Source: JBCCGI01 sp039029355 | GTDB taxonomy: Bacteria; Planctomycetota; UBA1135; GCA-002686595 | Direction of reading: 5' to 3' | DNA: 64,000 nucleotides | Assembly (NCBI GenBank): GCA_039029355.1 | Contig: JBCCGI010000002.1 | Location: 180,787-244,786, forward strand | Part shown: in pieces, positions 1-8,549 of the stretch | Numbering within the stretch: the first letter of the stretch is position 1 | Layout: every line of letters begins with the position of its first letter | Translations under genes and position numbers: made by a program | Notes under the pieces: model-generated | Database searches by the model: none | Seen by the model: only the letters and a program-made list of their open reading frames with translations | What the model was told of the DNA's origin: nothing

Positions 1-2090
1 AGCCCGCGCCTCGCGCTCACACCCTCGGGCGGAGGCATGAAGTCGCCGAGGGCAAAGTAGCCCCAGAGCGCGTCCACCTGCGCCGCCAGGTCGCCGTCGA
101 GGACCGTCGTGAGCGTGCTCGCGCCGCCCGCGCCGGCGAACGAGGGCATCCGCGTGCCGGGCTTGTAGCGCATCGGGTTGGGCAGGAACGCCCGGAACCA
201 CTCGTAGCGCAGCCGCTCGGCGAAGCGGGTTATGTCGGCCCCCACCGTCCCGTTCGGCGGACGGTCCTTGTAGACGTGACACGCGACGCACGAGAGCTGC
301 GTCCGGTCCATCAGCGAGCGCCCCAGCATCGCGAGCTTGTCGTCGACCTCGGGCTCGCGCGCGTCGCTGTGCGGGGGGATGCCGAGCTGCGTCCCGAAGG
401 CCTCGTCGATCCCGGCGACGTGCGCGCCGTACCTCGGCATGCGCGTCGCCAGGTACGGGCGCGCACGGCCCTCGCCGGTCAGCACCTCGCCGAGCCAGCG
501 CGTCGTCAGCCGAAAGCCCGCGCCCGAGAGGTCGGGAGGCAGCCGCCCCTCGTCGCCGAGGTCGGTCTCCTCCTCCTCCGACACGAAGTACAGGTCGAGC
601 TCGTCCGCCGGGCCGCCGCCGCCGTCGAGCGAGTGGCAGCGAACGCAGCCGAGGTGATCCACACGCCGCGCAAAGGCATCGTGCGGAGCGGGCACGCCGG
701 TCACGAGCCACAGGGCCCTGATCCCGGCGCCGAGCTCGTCGCGCTGTTCGGCGTCCAGTCCGTAGCGCGGCGTGTCGGCATCGGCCGGATCCAGGCACCC
801 GCGTCCCGGGCGAAGCGCCTTGAGCGCGGTCTGCGCCCGGCGCTGCGGTGGCTCGGTGCCGGTCGCGTGGCACTCGACGCAGCCGCGTTCGACGAACACC
901 GCGCCACCGCGGCGCGCGCGCTCGGGGTCGACCAGGAAGGCGGGCAGCAGCTCGCGCGGAACGAGGTACGCGGCGAGCGCCGTGGCCTCGCGCCGGCTCA
1001 ACCCGAACGACGGCATGCGCCCGTCGGGGTAGACGTGCGTCGGGTCGAGCAGGAAGCGCGTCAGAGGCTCGCGCTTCCACTTCAGCTCGACGCCAGCGAG
1101 CCCCACCAGCGGCGCGTCGGGCAGGTCGTCGGGCAGGAACTCGTCGCCGTAGAGCTCGGCGGGCGAGAGCCGCGGGCCGTGGCAGGCGACGCAGCCGACG
1201 CGGTGATAGAGCTCGCGTCCCCCCTCGATCGGCGGGATCGAGCCCGCCGGCTCGGGCGCGAGGCTCATCAGGTAGTGGACCACGGCTTCGGCGTCCGCGG
1301 CGTCGGCCTCGGACTCGCCGAACAGGTCCGGCATGCCCGCGCCCGGGCGCTGCTCGGTCGGGTTGAGGATCCAGGGCAGCAGCCACGTCGGCTGCAGCCG
1401 CGTGCCCACCGCCGACAGGTCGGGTCCGGGCCGGAGGCCGATCGCGTGCCGCGCGGCCGGCTCGGGTCGGTGGCAGTTGGTGCATCCCTGCGACTCGAGC
1501 GCCAGCCTCCCGCGCCAGGCCGCGTCGGCCGTGCGCGGTTCGGCAGCCGGCCGCACGAAGCGCGAGGGCAGCGGCTCGGGCTCGAACCCGATGGTCTTGT
1601 CCGTCGCGCGCGTCCAGCGAAGCTGCAGGCGTGCCGTCTCCTCGTCGCCGCGCTCGAAGTCGACGCGAACGTGGACCTCGTCGCCGCCGAGGTCCAGCGT
1701 GTCGCTCCAACCGCCGAGCGCGCTGCCGTCGAACCTAGCCAGCTCGGCGCCGTCGCCGTCGAGCACGCGCACGGTCGCGGTCCCGCCGGCGCAGATCAGG
1801 CCGAAGCGATAGGCGCCCGAGTCCTCGATCCGAACGCGCCCGTCGAAGGTAGCGCTCCAATCGCGCAGGGGCAGCAGCGGGTGCAGCGTCTCGCCGGCCG
1901 CGAGCGCAAAGGCCGCGGCCGGGAGCTCGGCCTGCAGGTCGACCGGGTCGTCGAAGCCCGCGGGTCGGTGCAGCGTGACGCTCCAGCCGTGCTCGGAGGT
2001 CTGCGCCGGTCCGCGGGCAGCGGCCGGAGAGAGGGCGAAGAGGACGGAGAGCGCCGCCGCGAAGGCCGCGCGGAGGAGGGGGGGCCGCAT
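1..2090 (-). CDS. Secreted PA14-like / pentaheme c-type cytochrome protein, C-terminus cut by window edge
   Basis: An open minus-strand frame runs from an ATG at 2090 to the window edge (696 residues seen) without a stop. A signal peptide (about residues 1-25, ending AAA) is followed by a beta-rich segment at about 60-180 resembling the PA14 fold, then five CxxCH haem-attachment motifs near residues 203 (CTNCH), 300 (CVACH), 404 (CVECH), 482 (CVRCH) and 601 (CVACH). MP-containing segments such as MPDLF, MPSF and MPRYG after several of them could supply axial Met ligands. Such secreted cytochrome fusions are typical of Planctomycetota; an electron-transfer role in the periplasm is inferred, the partner is unknown. 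It starts 22 bases after the stop of the upstream secreted protein, so the two are probably co-transcribed. Confidence 0.85.
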   Translation of the reverse strand, partial: MRPPLLRAAFAAALSVLFALSPAAARGPAQTSEHGWSVTLHRPAGFDDPVDLQAELPAAAFALAAGETLHPLLPLRDWSATFDGRVRIEDSGAYRFGLICAGGTATVRVLDGDGAELARFDGSALGGWSDTLDLGGDEVHVRVDFERGDEETARLQLRWTRATDKTIGFEPEPLPSRFVRPAAEPRTADAAWRGRLALESQGCTNCHRPEPAARHAIGLRPGPDLSAVGTRLQPTWLLPWILNPTEQRPGAGMPDLFGESEADAADAEAVVHYLMSLAPEPAGSIPPIEGGRELYHRVGCVACHGPRLSPAELYGDEFLPDDLPDAPLVGLAGVELKWKREPLTRFLLDPTHVYPDGRMPSFGLSRREATALAAYLVPRELLPAFLVDPERARRGGAVFVERGCVECHATGTEPPQRRAQTALKALRPGRGCLDPADADTPRYGLDAEQRDELGAGIRALWLVTGVPAPHDAFARRVDHLGCVRCHSLDGGGGPADELDLYFVSEEEETDLGDEGRLPPDLSGAGFRLTTRWLGEVLTGEGRARPYLATRMPRYGAHVAGIDEAFGTQLGIPPHSDAREPEVDDKLAMLGRSLMDRTQLSCVACHVYKDRPPNGTVGADITRFAERLRYEWFRAFLPNPMRYKPGTRMPSFAGAGGASTLTTVLDGDLAAQVDALWGYFALGDFMPPPEGVSARRG

Positions 2091-2112
2091 GGCCCCGGAT
2101 TCTATGCGATCG

Positions 2113-3693
2113 TCAGATCCCCACCTGCATGCGCACCGCGTCGGTCAGCCGAAACGGCTCCGAGGTCGACACACCCGCGATGTCCACGAACATGCCCTGG
2201 GCCGCGAGCTCCACGCCGTGCAGGCCGGGCGGAAGGCCCAGCTCGAAGAACGACGGCGTCCCGGTCCAGGCGAGCCCCGAGAAGAGCGTCGTCAGCGGGT
2301 CGCCGCCGTCGATCGAGATCAGGAGCTCGCCCGCGCCGGGAATCACGAGCCCGCAGGTCGGCCAGCCGCCGGGGGGCTCGGAGGACACGGCGAGGAACGG
2401 AAAGACCCCGGGAAGCTGCCCGGTGTCCATCGCGAACGTCAGGGCGCCGCCGACGACCGGCGCGCCCTCGACGACCTCGAGCGAGCCCGGGTTCGAGGCG
2501 CAGCCGGGCAGCGCGAGGAACGTCGCGAACGACGCGTCGTAGGCCGCGTAGCTGCCGTCGCCAAAGCCGACGTAGAGCCCGGCCGAGAGGCCGTCGGCGA
2601 GCAGGCTGAAGCCGCTCGTGCCGAGGAACGTCACGGGCTTGCCGTCGAGCTCCTGGCCCGTCGCCAGCACGAGGCGTTGGTCGAGGAACAGGCCGTGCTC
2701 GCCCGCGAAGCTGCCGATCCAGCCGACCGTGCCGTCCTCGGCCAGCTCGATTCGATCGGGCGAGATCGCCTCGATCGCGTACGGCGCGACGTCGGGCAGC
2801 ACGTCGCCGGTCTGCACGAGCTTCTCGCCGTTGCGGACGATCAGAGCGCCCGACTTGGGGTCGCCCTCGAGGTGGCCGAGGTAGGCGTGGTCGCCCTGGT
2901 CGTTGGTCTCGGCGCAGAAGAACTGCTTCCAGGTGCGGCCCGGCACCGGCGCCGCACCACCGGTCTCGGCGAGGAGCACGGTGTTCCAATAGACCGCTCC
3001 CTTACCCCCGAAGCTCGGCGTGGAGATCAGGTCGCCGGCGTTGCTCAGGTCTGCACCTTCGCCGGGGCCGGCCGAGCTGACCGGCTTCAGCTGTCCGGGA
3101 AGGGAGTCGCCTTCCTTGAGCAGTACACGCTCGCTCACGACGGCGCCGGCGTCGTCCACCTCGATCAGCAGCAGCGCGGTCTTCGGGCCGCCCTCGTGCG
3201 CCGGATCGTCGATGCTCCCGCGGACCAAGAGCTTGCGCTGGTCGGTCCACGAGAGGTCGCCCAGGTGCGCGTAGACCGTGCCGGGGGCGACCTCGGGCGC
3301 GTCGCAGAGGTCGCCGGTCATCCTGAGCACGGCGTCGTCGAGCCCGACCGCCGTCGGCACGGGGCCGAGCCACGGCGCGTCGACCGGCCCGGTCCAAAAG
3401 GCGCCGCCGCCGGAGTCGAGCCCGTATTCCCAAAGACCGAGCAGCTGCACCCCCGGCCGCACCTTGGCGCCCACGACGACCACGGCCTGCCCGTCGCGGA
3501 CCAGCCCCTGCTCGGCGTAGGTCGACGTGCCGACGCACAGCCAACCGCCGCTGGCGTTGAGGACGGGGCCGGAGGGGTAGCCGACGACGCCCAGGCCGGG
3601 GACGTCGTCTCCGGTCTGCAGCAAGGGGACCTGTCCCTGCGCCGCCACGCCGATCGACGCGGCGGCCAGGCATGCGAACAACCTGTGCCTCAT
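2113..3693 (-). CDS. Secreted protein of a local paralog family (propeller-like body, C-terminal beta domain)
   Basis: 526 residues from ATG at 3693. An N-terminal signal peptide (MRHRLFACLAAASIGVAAQG, cleavage near AQG-Q) directs export. The body contains repeated short beta-type stretches such as ETNDQGDHAYLG and LAEDGTVGWIG. The last 130 residues (from GCASNPGSL to the C-terminus, with AQGMFVDIAG and EPFRLTDAVRM) match in order and spacing the end of the protein at 10604-12214 (GCVGNPGAL, AQGLFADLAG, EPFRLTGGLEL). No catalytic motif is visible and the function is not known. It lies directly upstream of the multihaem protein, 22 bases apart. It could be a surface or matrix protein; that is inference. 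Confidence 0.8.
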   Translation of the reverse strand: MRHRLFACLAAASIGVAAQGQVPLLQTGDDVPGLGVVGYPSGPVLNASGGWLCVGTSTYAEQGLVRDGQAVVVVGAKVRPGVQLLGLWEYGLDSGGGAFWTGPVDAPWLGPVPTAVGLDDAVLRMTGDLCDAPEVAPGTVYAHLGDLSWTDQRKLLVRGSIDDPAHEGGPKTALLLIEVDDAGAVVSERVLLKEGDSLPGQLKPVSSAGPGEGADLSNAGDLISTPSFGGKGAVYWNTVLLAETGGAAPVPGRTWKQFFCAETNDQGDHAYLGHLEGDPKSGALIVRNGEKLVQTGDVLPDVAPYAIEAISPDRIELAEDGTVGWIGSFAGEHGLFLDQRLVLATGQELDGKPVTFLGTSGFSLLADGLSAGLYVGFGDGSYAAYDASFATFLALPGCASNPGSLEVVEGAPVVGGALTFAMDTGQLPGVFPFLAVSSEPPGGWPTCGLVIPGAGELLISIDGGDPLTTLFSGLAWTGTPSFFELGLPPGLHGVELAAQGMFVDIAGVSTSEPFRLTDAVRMQVGI

Positions 3694-3959
3694 ATCCTGC
3701 CTTCTCGGGAAGCGTTGCGACCCGCGCCGATTGTAGCCCTGGCGACGCCTTCCGAAGCCCCGGAGGAGGCTCTGGAGCGGTCACTGCCCGGCAACATTTT
3801 CGCGTCGGCGCGGCCGCGCTCAGCCGGAGGCGCGCCCGGATTGGGAATCCGAGCCCGCCGCTGCGCGCGCGCTACGGGGTGCGGCGAGGTCGCGACGATA
3901 GGGCCGCAACGGGCCGACACGCCCGCGCGGCCCGACCAAAAGCCCTGCCTCCACTCGCC

Positions 3960-5639
3960 ATGAGCGCTCCCTCGAGAATCCTGTTGGTCGACGACGTCCC
4001 GAGCAACCTGTTCTTGCTCGAGAAGCTCCTGCAGTCACCCCACCGCGAGCTGATCCGCGCCAACTCGGGAGAGGAGGCGCTGGTCGAGCTCGAGCGATAC
4101 GACTTCGCGGTGGTGCTGCTCGACATCCAGATGCCCGGCATGGACGGCTTTGAGGTCGCCGAGCGCATGCGCGAGATGGAGGGCCACCGCGACGTCCCGA
4201 TCATCTTCATCACCGGCAACGAGAACGAGGAGTTCCGCTTCCGCGGCTACGAGGCCGGAGCCGTGGACTACCTGCGCAAGCCGTTCCAGCTCGAGATCCT
4301 GCGCAGCAAGATCCGCGTCTTCTGCGAGATGTACGAGAACCGCCGCGTCATCGAGCGCCAGCTCGACGAGGTGCGCCACCACAAGGAGCGACTCGAGGCC
4401 GAGATCCGCGAGCGCGAGCGCGCCGAGGTCGACCTCGCGCGCAGCGACGCGCTCTTCAAGAACTTCATGGCCCGCGTGCCGGCCGCCACGTCGATCAAGG
4501 ACGCCGACGGACGCTACGTATACGTCAACGAGGGCTTCTGCGCCGCCTTCGGCACAACCCAGCTCCAATGCACGGGCAAGACCGACCGCGAGCTGTGGCC
4601 TCCGGTGGTCGCCGACCGCATCCGTTCGAAGGACGCGGACGTGCTCGCGTCGGGCGGTGAGTCGGAGGTCGAGGAGGAGCTTCCCGGCGCGGAGGGCGCG
4701 CGGCCGTGGCTCGCGGTGCGTTTTGCGCTCAACACGCGGTCCGGCGACGACGACGTGCTGGGCACGATCGCTCTCGACCTCAGCGAACGGCGCAGGCTGG
4801 AGCAGCAGCTCGCAAGCGCACAGCGCGTGGAGGCACTCGGTCAGCTCGCCGGGGGCATCGCGCACGAGATCAACACGCCGACGCAGTACGTCAGCGACAA
4901 CACGCAGTTCCTGCGCAGCGTTTTCGAAGACCTGGGAGAGGCGCTCGCTCGCATCCACGCGCTGGCAGAGGGAGCCGGGGATCCGGCCGAACGGCTGGCG
5001 CAGATCGCAGAGGCGGTCCAGGACGGTGACCTGGTCCAGCTGCTCGAAGAGGCTCCGCACGCGCTGCACCAGTCCGGCGAAGGCCTCAACCACATCGGCG
5101 AGATGATCCGCGCGATGCGCGAATTTTCCCTGCCCACGAGCATGGATCGCTCCCCCACCGACGTGAACCAGGCCATCCGAACGACGGCGACGATCGCCCG
5201 CGCGGAGTGGGGCAACGTCGCGTCGCTCGAGCTGGACCTGGCGCCCGAGCTACCGCTCGTTCCGTGCTTCGCCGGCGACTTCAATCAGGTGGTGCTCAAC
5301 CTGCTGCTCAACGCCTCCCACGCGGTGGCCGAGGCCATCGGCGACGAGCGGGAACAGAAGGGCGCGATCACGATCTCGACGCGCGCGGACGACACCCACG
5401 TCGAGATCCGGATCGCCGACACCGGCGCCGGCATCCCGCGGCACGTGCGCCACCGCGTGTTCGAGCCGTTCTTCACCACGAAGGCGCTCGGCCTTGGAAC
5501 CGGGCAGGGGCTCCCCCTCGTCCACTCGGTGGTGACGTCCGCACACGGCGGCACGGTCGACTTCGAGACCGAGGAAGGTCACGGGACGACGTTCCGTATC
5601 CGGCTGCCGCTGGTCGTGCCATCGAGCCGCGCGGCCTGA
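3960..5639 (+). CDS. Response-regulator/PAS/histidine kinase (REC-PAS-HisKA-HATPase)
   Basis: The ATG at 3960 gives a 559-residue protein that begins directly with a receiver domain (ILLVDD at 7-12, phospho-acceptor Asp55 in LLDIQMPG, and YLRKPF). A coiled linker (about 125-165) leads to a PAS domain (about 165-285, SIKDADGRYVYVNE), then a dimerisation/phosphotransfer helix with His302 in GGIAHEINTPTQ, and an HATPase_c domain with the N box (LNLLLNASHA), DTGAGIP and a GTGQGLPL lid. All kinase residues are present, so it should autophosphorylate. There is no membrane segment: the protein is cytosolic and its input is probably phosphorylation of the N-terminal receiver plus the PAS ligand. The frame is open for 96 codons upstream of this start but that part is Arg/Ala-rich non-coding-like sequence. 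Confidence 0.9.
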   Translation: MSAPSRILLVDDVPSNLFLLEKLLQSPHRELIRANSGEEALVELERYDFAVVLLDIQMPGMDGFEVAERMREMEGHRDVPIIFITGNENEEFRFRGYEAGAVDYLRKPFQLEILRSKIRVFCEMYENRRVIERQLDEVRHHKERLEAEIRERERAEVDLARSDALFKNFMARVPAATSIKDADGRYVYVNEGFCAAFGTTQLQCTGKTDRELWPPVVADRIRSKDADVLASGGESEVEEELPGAEGARPWLAVRFALNTRSGDDDVLGTIALDLSERRRLEQQLASAQRVEALGQLAGGIAHEINTPTQYVSDNTQFLRSVFEDLGEALARIHALAEGAGDPAERLAQIAEAVQDGDLVQLLEEAPHALHQSGEGLNHIGEMIRAMREFSLPTSMDRSPTDVNQAIRTTATIARAEWGNVASLELDLAPELPLVPCFAGDFNQVVLNLLLNASHAVAEAIGDEREQKGAITISTRADDTHVEIRIADTGAGIPRHVRHRVFEPFFTTKALGLGTGQGLPLVHSVVTSAHGGTVDFETEEGHGTTFRIRLPLVVPSSRAA

Positions 5640-5642
5640 CGG

Positions 5643-6119
5643 TCAGCGCTCCTCGAAGAGCTCGCCCAGCGGGCCCGGCAGGTCGCGCACCAGCAGCGTC
5701 GCGGCGCGCGTCGTGTCCTGGCCGAACAGGCGCAGCTCGCGCAGCAGCGGCTGCTCGACGGCGCTGCTGATCGGCTTCTGCGGCACCGAGGCCGACGCCT
5801 CCTCAGCGAAGGCGCCGATGGCGAGCGGGCTCCCCTTGCCCACCTTGCCGCGGGCGATGAAGTCGAACGGATCGAAGACCCAGATCGCGGTGAGCAACGC
5901 GGCGGCGGCCGCGGCGGTCAACACGACCAGCGGTCGCTCGCGCTCCGACCGAAGCGGCCGCGTGGGCGCGGCGGGCGGCCGGGGCGCTTCGGCGTCGATC
6001 CCCGACAGCACGCGCTCCAGCAGACCATCGGGCGCCGCGCGACGCTCGCGCGTCGCCTCGTTGCGCAGCCGTTCCTCGAAGGCGGCATCCTCGTGCGTGG
6101 GCGGCTCGGGAGGGACCAT
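5643..6119 (-). CDS. Small single-pass membrane protein, putative anti-sigma factor
   Basis: 158 residues. A charged N-terminal half (about 1-68) precedes one membrane span (about 70-88, VVLTAAAAAALLTAIWVF) and an 70-residue extracytoplasmic tail ending near the stop. Its ATG (6117-6119) abuts the TGA (6120-6122) of the sigma factor, so the two are translationally linked. The order sigma gene then one-TM protein is the usual arrangement of ECF sigma and its anti-sigma factor, but no zinc HxxxCxxC anti-sigma motif is seen, so the role rests on context. Confidence 0.7.
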   Translation of the reverse strand: MVPPEPPTHEDAAFEERLRNEATRERRAAPDGLLERVLSGIDAEAPRPPAAPTRPLRSERERPLVVLTAAAAAALLTAIWVFDPFDFIARGKVGKGSPLAIGAFAEEASASVPQKPISSAVEQPLLRELRLFGQDTTRAATLLVRDLPGPLGELFEER

Positions 6120-6713
6120 TCAAGCGTCTCCGGGAATCGGTATGTTGGTCGGCGACGGACCAGCCTCGGCGCCGTCGGGCGAGAGGTGGGCGGAGAGTCG
6201 CTCGCGCGCCCGGAAGAGCAGCACGCGCACGCTGGACGGACGGCGGTCCAGGACCCGTGCGATCTCCAGCGGCGCCAGATCTTCCGCGTAGCGCAGCCAA
6301 AGGGCGGTGCGCTGCTCGGCGGACAGGACGCGGGCCGCGAGCGTCCACACCGTCGTGCGCAGCTCGGTGCGCGCGAGGTCGAGCGAGGGATCCTGCTCCT
6401 CGCCGCCGAGCTGTTCGTTCGTCAGCTCGCTTTCGGGACGCGCGGCTCGGTGGTGGCTGACGGCGAGGTTGCGCGCGACCGTGAACAGCCAGGTCGAAAA
6501 GCGCCACGTGGGGTTGTACGTCGCGAGGCGACTCCACGCGCGCAGGAACGACTCCTGCGTCAGCTCCTCGGCGTCGGCGGGATTGCGCATGCGCACGAGC
6601 AGGAAGTTGTAGAGCGGCTCCTGCAGCCGCTCTACCAGCTCGCCAAAGGCGGCCTTGGAGCCGCGCTGGGCCTCCAGCGCGAGCTCCTCGGGACTGCGCT
6701 CAGTCTTCGTCAA
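6120..6713 (-). CDS. ECF-type RNA polymerase sigma factor
   Basis: 197 residues with sigma region 2 (about 20-90: FGELVERLQEPLYNF, DAEELTQESFLRAW, WRFSTWLFTVARNLAV) and region 4 (about 125-180: LAARVLSAEQRTALWLRY, LAPLEIARVLDRRPSSVRVLLFRAR). The only workable start is a TTG at 6713, which lies inside the last 14 bases of the upstream gene, pointing to translational coupling; there is no ATG before region 2. It would redirect RNA polymerase to a stress or envelope regulon. It is sandwiched between a secreted protein (6700-7641) and a one-TM candidate anti-sigma factor (5643-6119). Confidence 0.9.
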   Translation of the reverse strand: MTKTERSPEELALEAQRGSKAAFGELVERLQEPLYNFLLVRMRNPADAEELTQESFLRAWSRLATYNPTWRFSTWLFTVARNLAVSHHRAARPESELTNEQLGGEEQDPSLDLARTELRTTVWTLAARVLSAEQRTALWLRYAEDLAPLEIARVLDRRPSSVRVLLFRARERLSAHLSPDGAEAGPSPTNIPIPGDA

Positions 6714-7641
6714 CGGCCTCGATCATCGCGAGGAGAGCCGCGGTGGGATAGCGCAGCTGGAGCGTGACGAGCGTGCCCTTGCGCTGAATGTCCAGCGCGT
6801 TCGCGAGCTCGGTGAGCGGAGCGAGCTCCTCGTCCGCGCCGGCGATCAGCCCGAGCAGCGCGATGCCGCCCTGGATGACCTGGTATACCTTCAGCGCATC
6901 CTCGTGCTGCGGCGTCTCGAGCACGACTCGGGCGAACAGCATCTCCTCGTCTTCGCCGGCGTCGAGCGTGAAGCCGCTGATCAGCTTGGAGACCTCGGCC
7001 GCCGGATCGAACTCCGCGAGCTGCGACAGCCCCGCGCCGACGGACACGAACAGGATCGAGCCCGGGCTCGGGCGCGAGGTGATCGAGGGCTCGTCGGCCT
7101 CGTCGACGCTCGGCCGCGAGCCCTCCACGACGTCGACGCCGCGCAGCAGGCTGCCGGAGTCCTCGGAGAGGAGGAACAGGCGCTCGGATCGGTCGCCCGA
7201 GTTGAAGACGTAGCCGAACCAGGTCTCGCCGCCGTCCTTCAGCGAGTGCACCGAGCGGCCCCCCATCTCGACCTGGCGGTAGCCCTCCTCGGACTTGAGC
7301 CGGTCGAGCGCTGCGTCGAGCCGATCGCTCGTGTGAATCAGCGCGACCCAGTCCTCCTCGTCGTCGGCGTCAAGCCCGTACGCGGTCATCGAGTGCACGT
7401 CCTCGAGCGGGTTCAGCCCGATCTCCTCCTCGAACTCGGCCAGCGCGTCGGCCATGCCGAGCTCGGGCGCCTGGGAGAGGAGCCCGAAGAGCTTGGTCTG
7501 CACCAGGAGCTCGACGTCGGCGTGGAAGACGACCTCAGCCTTGGCGTCCACCAGCGAAAGGTCCAGCTCGCCGGCGGCCACGGGGGCGGCGAGGGGCAGG
7601 GCCACAAGGGGAGAAAGAAGTGCGGCGTGACGAATTCCCAT
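6700..7641 (-). CDS. Secreted protein of unknown function, first gene of sigma-factor operon
   Basis: 313 residues from ATG at 7641, preceded by AAGGA about five bases upstream. A signal peptide (about 1-23, ending AAPVAAG) is followed by an acidic soluble body with no cysteine pair, membrane span or recognisable catalytic motif (segments such as LLVQTKLFGLL, SILFVSVGAGLS, LARVVLETPQHEDALKVYQ). The gene is followed, with a 14-base overlap, by an ECF sigma factor and a candidate anti-sigma factor, so it may be a periplasmic sensor or target of that system; this is inference. I do not recognise the family. Confidence 0.7.
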   Translation of the reverse strand: MGIRHAALLSPLVALPLAAPVAAGELDLSLVDAKAEVVFHADVELLVQTKLFGLLSQAPELGMADALAEFEEEIGLNPLEDVHSMTAYGLDADDEEDWVALIHTSDRLDAALDRLKSEEGYRQVEMGGRSVHSLKDGGETWFGYVFNSGDRSERLFLLSEDSGSLLRGVDVVEGSRPSVDEADEPSITSRPSPGSILFVSVGAGLSQLAEFDPAAEVSKLISGFTLDAGEDEEMLFARVVLETPQHEDALKVYQVIQGGIALLGLIAGADEELAPLTELANALDIQRKGTLVTLQLRYPTAALLAMIEAVDED

Positions 7642-7658
7642 GGGGATCCTTGGTAGCG

Positions 7659-7676
7659 GGGGCCCATTTGGGCCCC
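7659..7676 (-). other. GC hairpin in the leader of the 6700-7641 gene
   Basis: A perfect 7-bp stem (GGGGCCC / GGGCCCC) with loop ATTT lies 18-35 bases before the ATG of the minus-strand secreted-protein gene, just upstream of its ribosome binding site. There is no run of T, so a terminator is unlikely; it could affect message stability or be incidental in GC-rich DNA. Confidence 0.4.
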
Positions 7677-7793
7677 GGGGGTCTCGGCAGGTGTCCTGGG
7701 CGACGCCGCATCTACGGCCTAACGGGGTCGCGCGTTTCGGCCAACCTCCGGGATTCGTAGGATTCCCGCCCTAGCCCCCGAGGAGGAACCGTC

Positions 7794-8540
<747 letters not shown>

Positions 8541-8549
8541 AGCGCGGGC

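Noticed and set aside
276..2609. A 777-codon open frame on the + strand
   Set aside because: It is antisense to the multihaem protein; its translation is Arg/Ala-rich and has no family features, a usual by-product of very high GC.
7677..7793. Possible manganese riboswitch (yybP-ykoY) before the TerC gene
   Set aside because: Such riboswitches often precede TerC genes, but the conserved loop sequences are not there and the gap is short.
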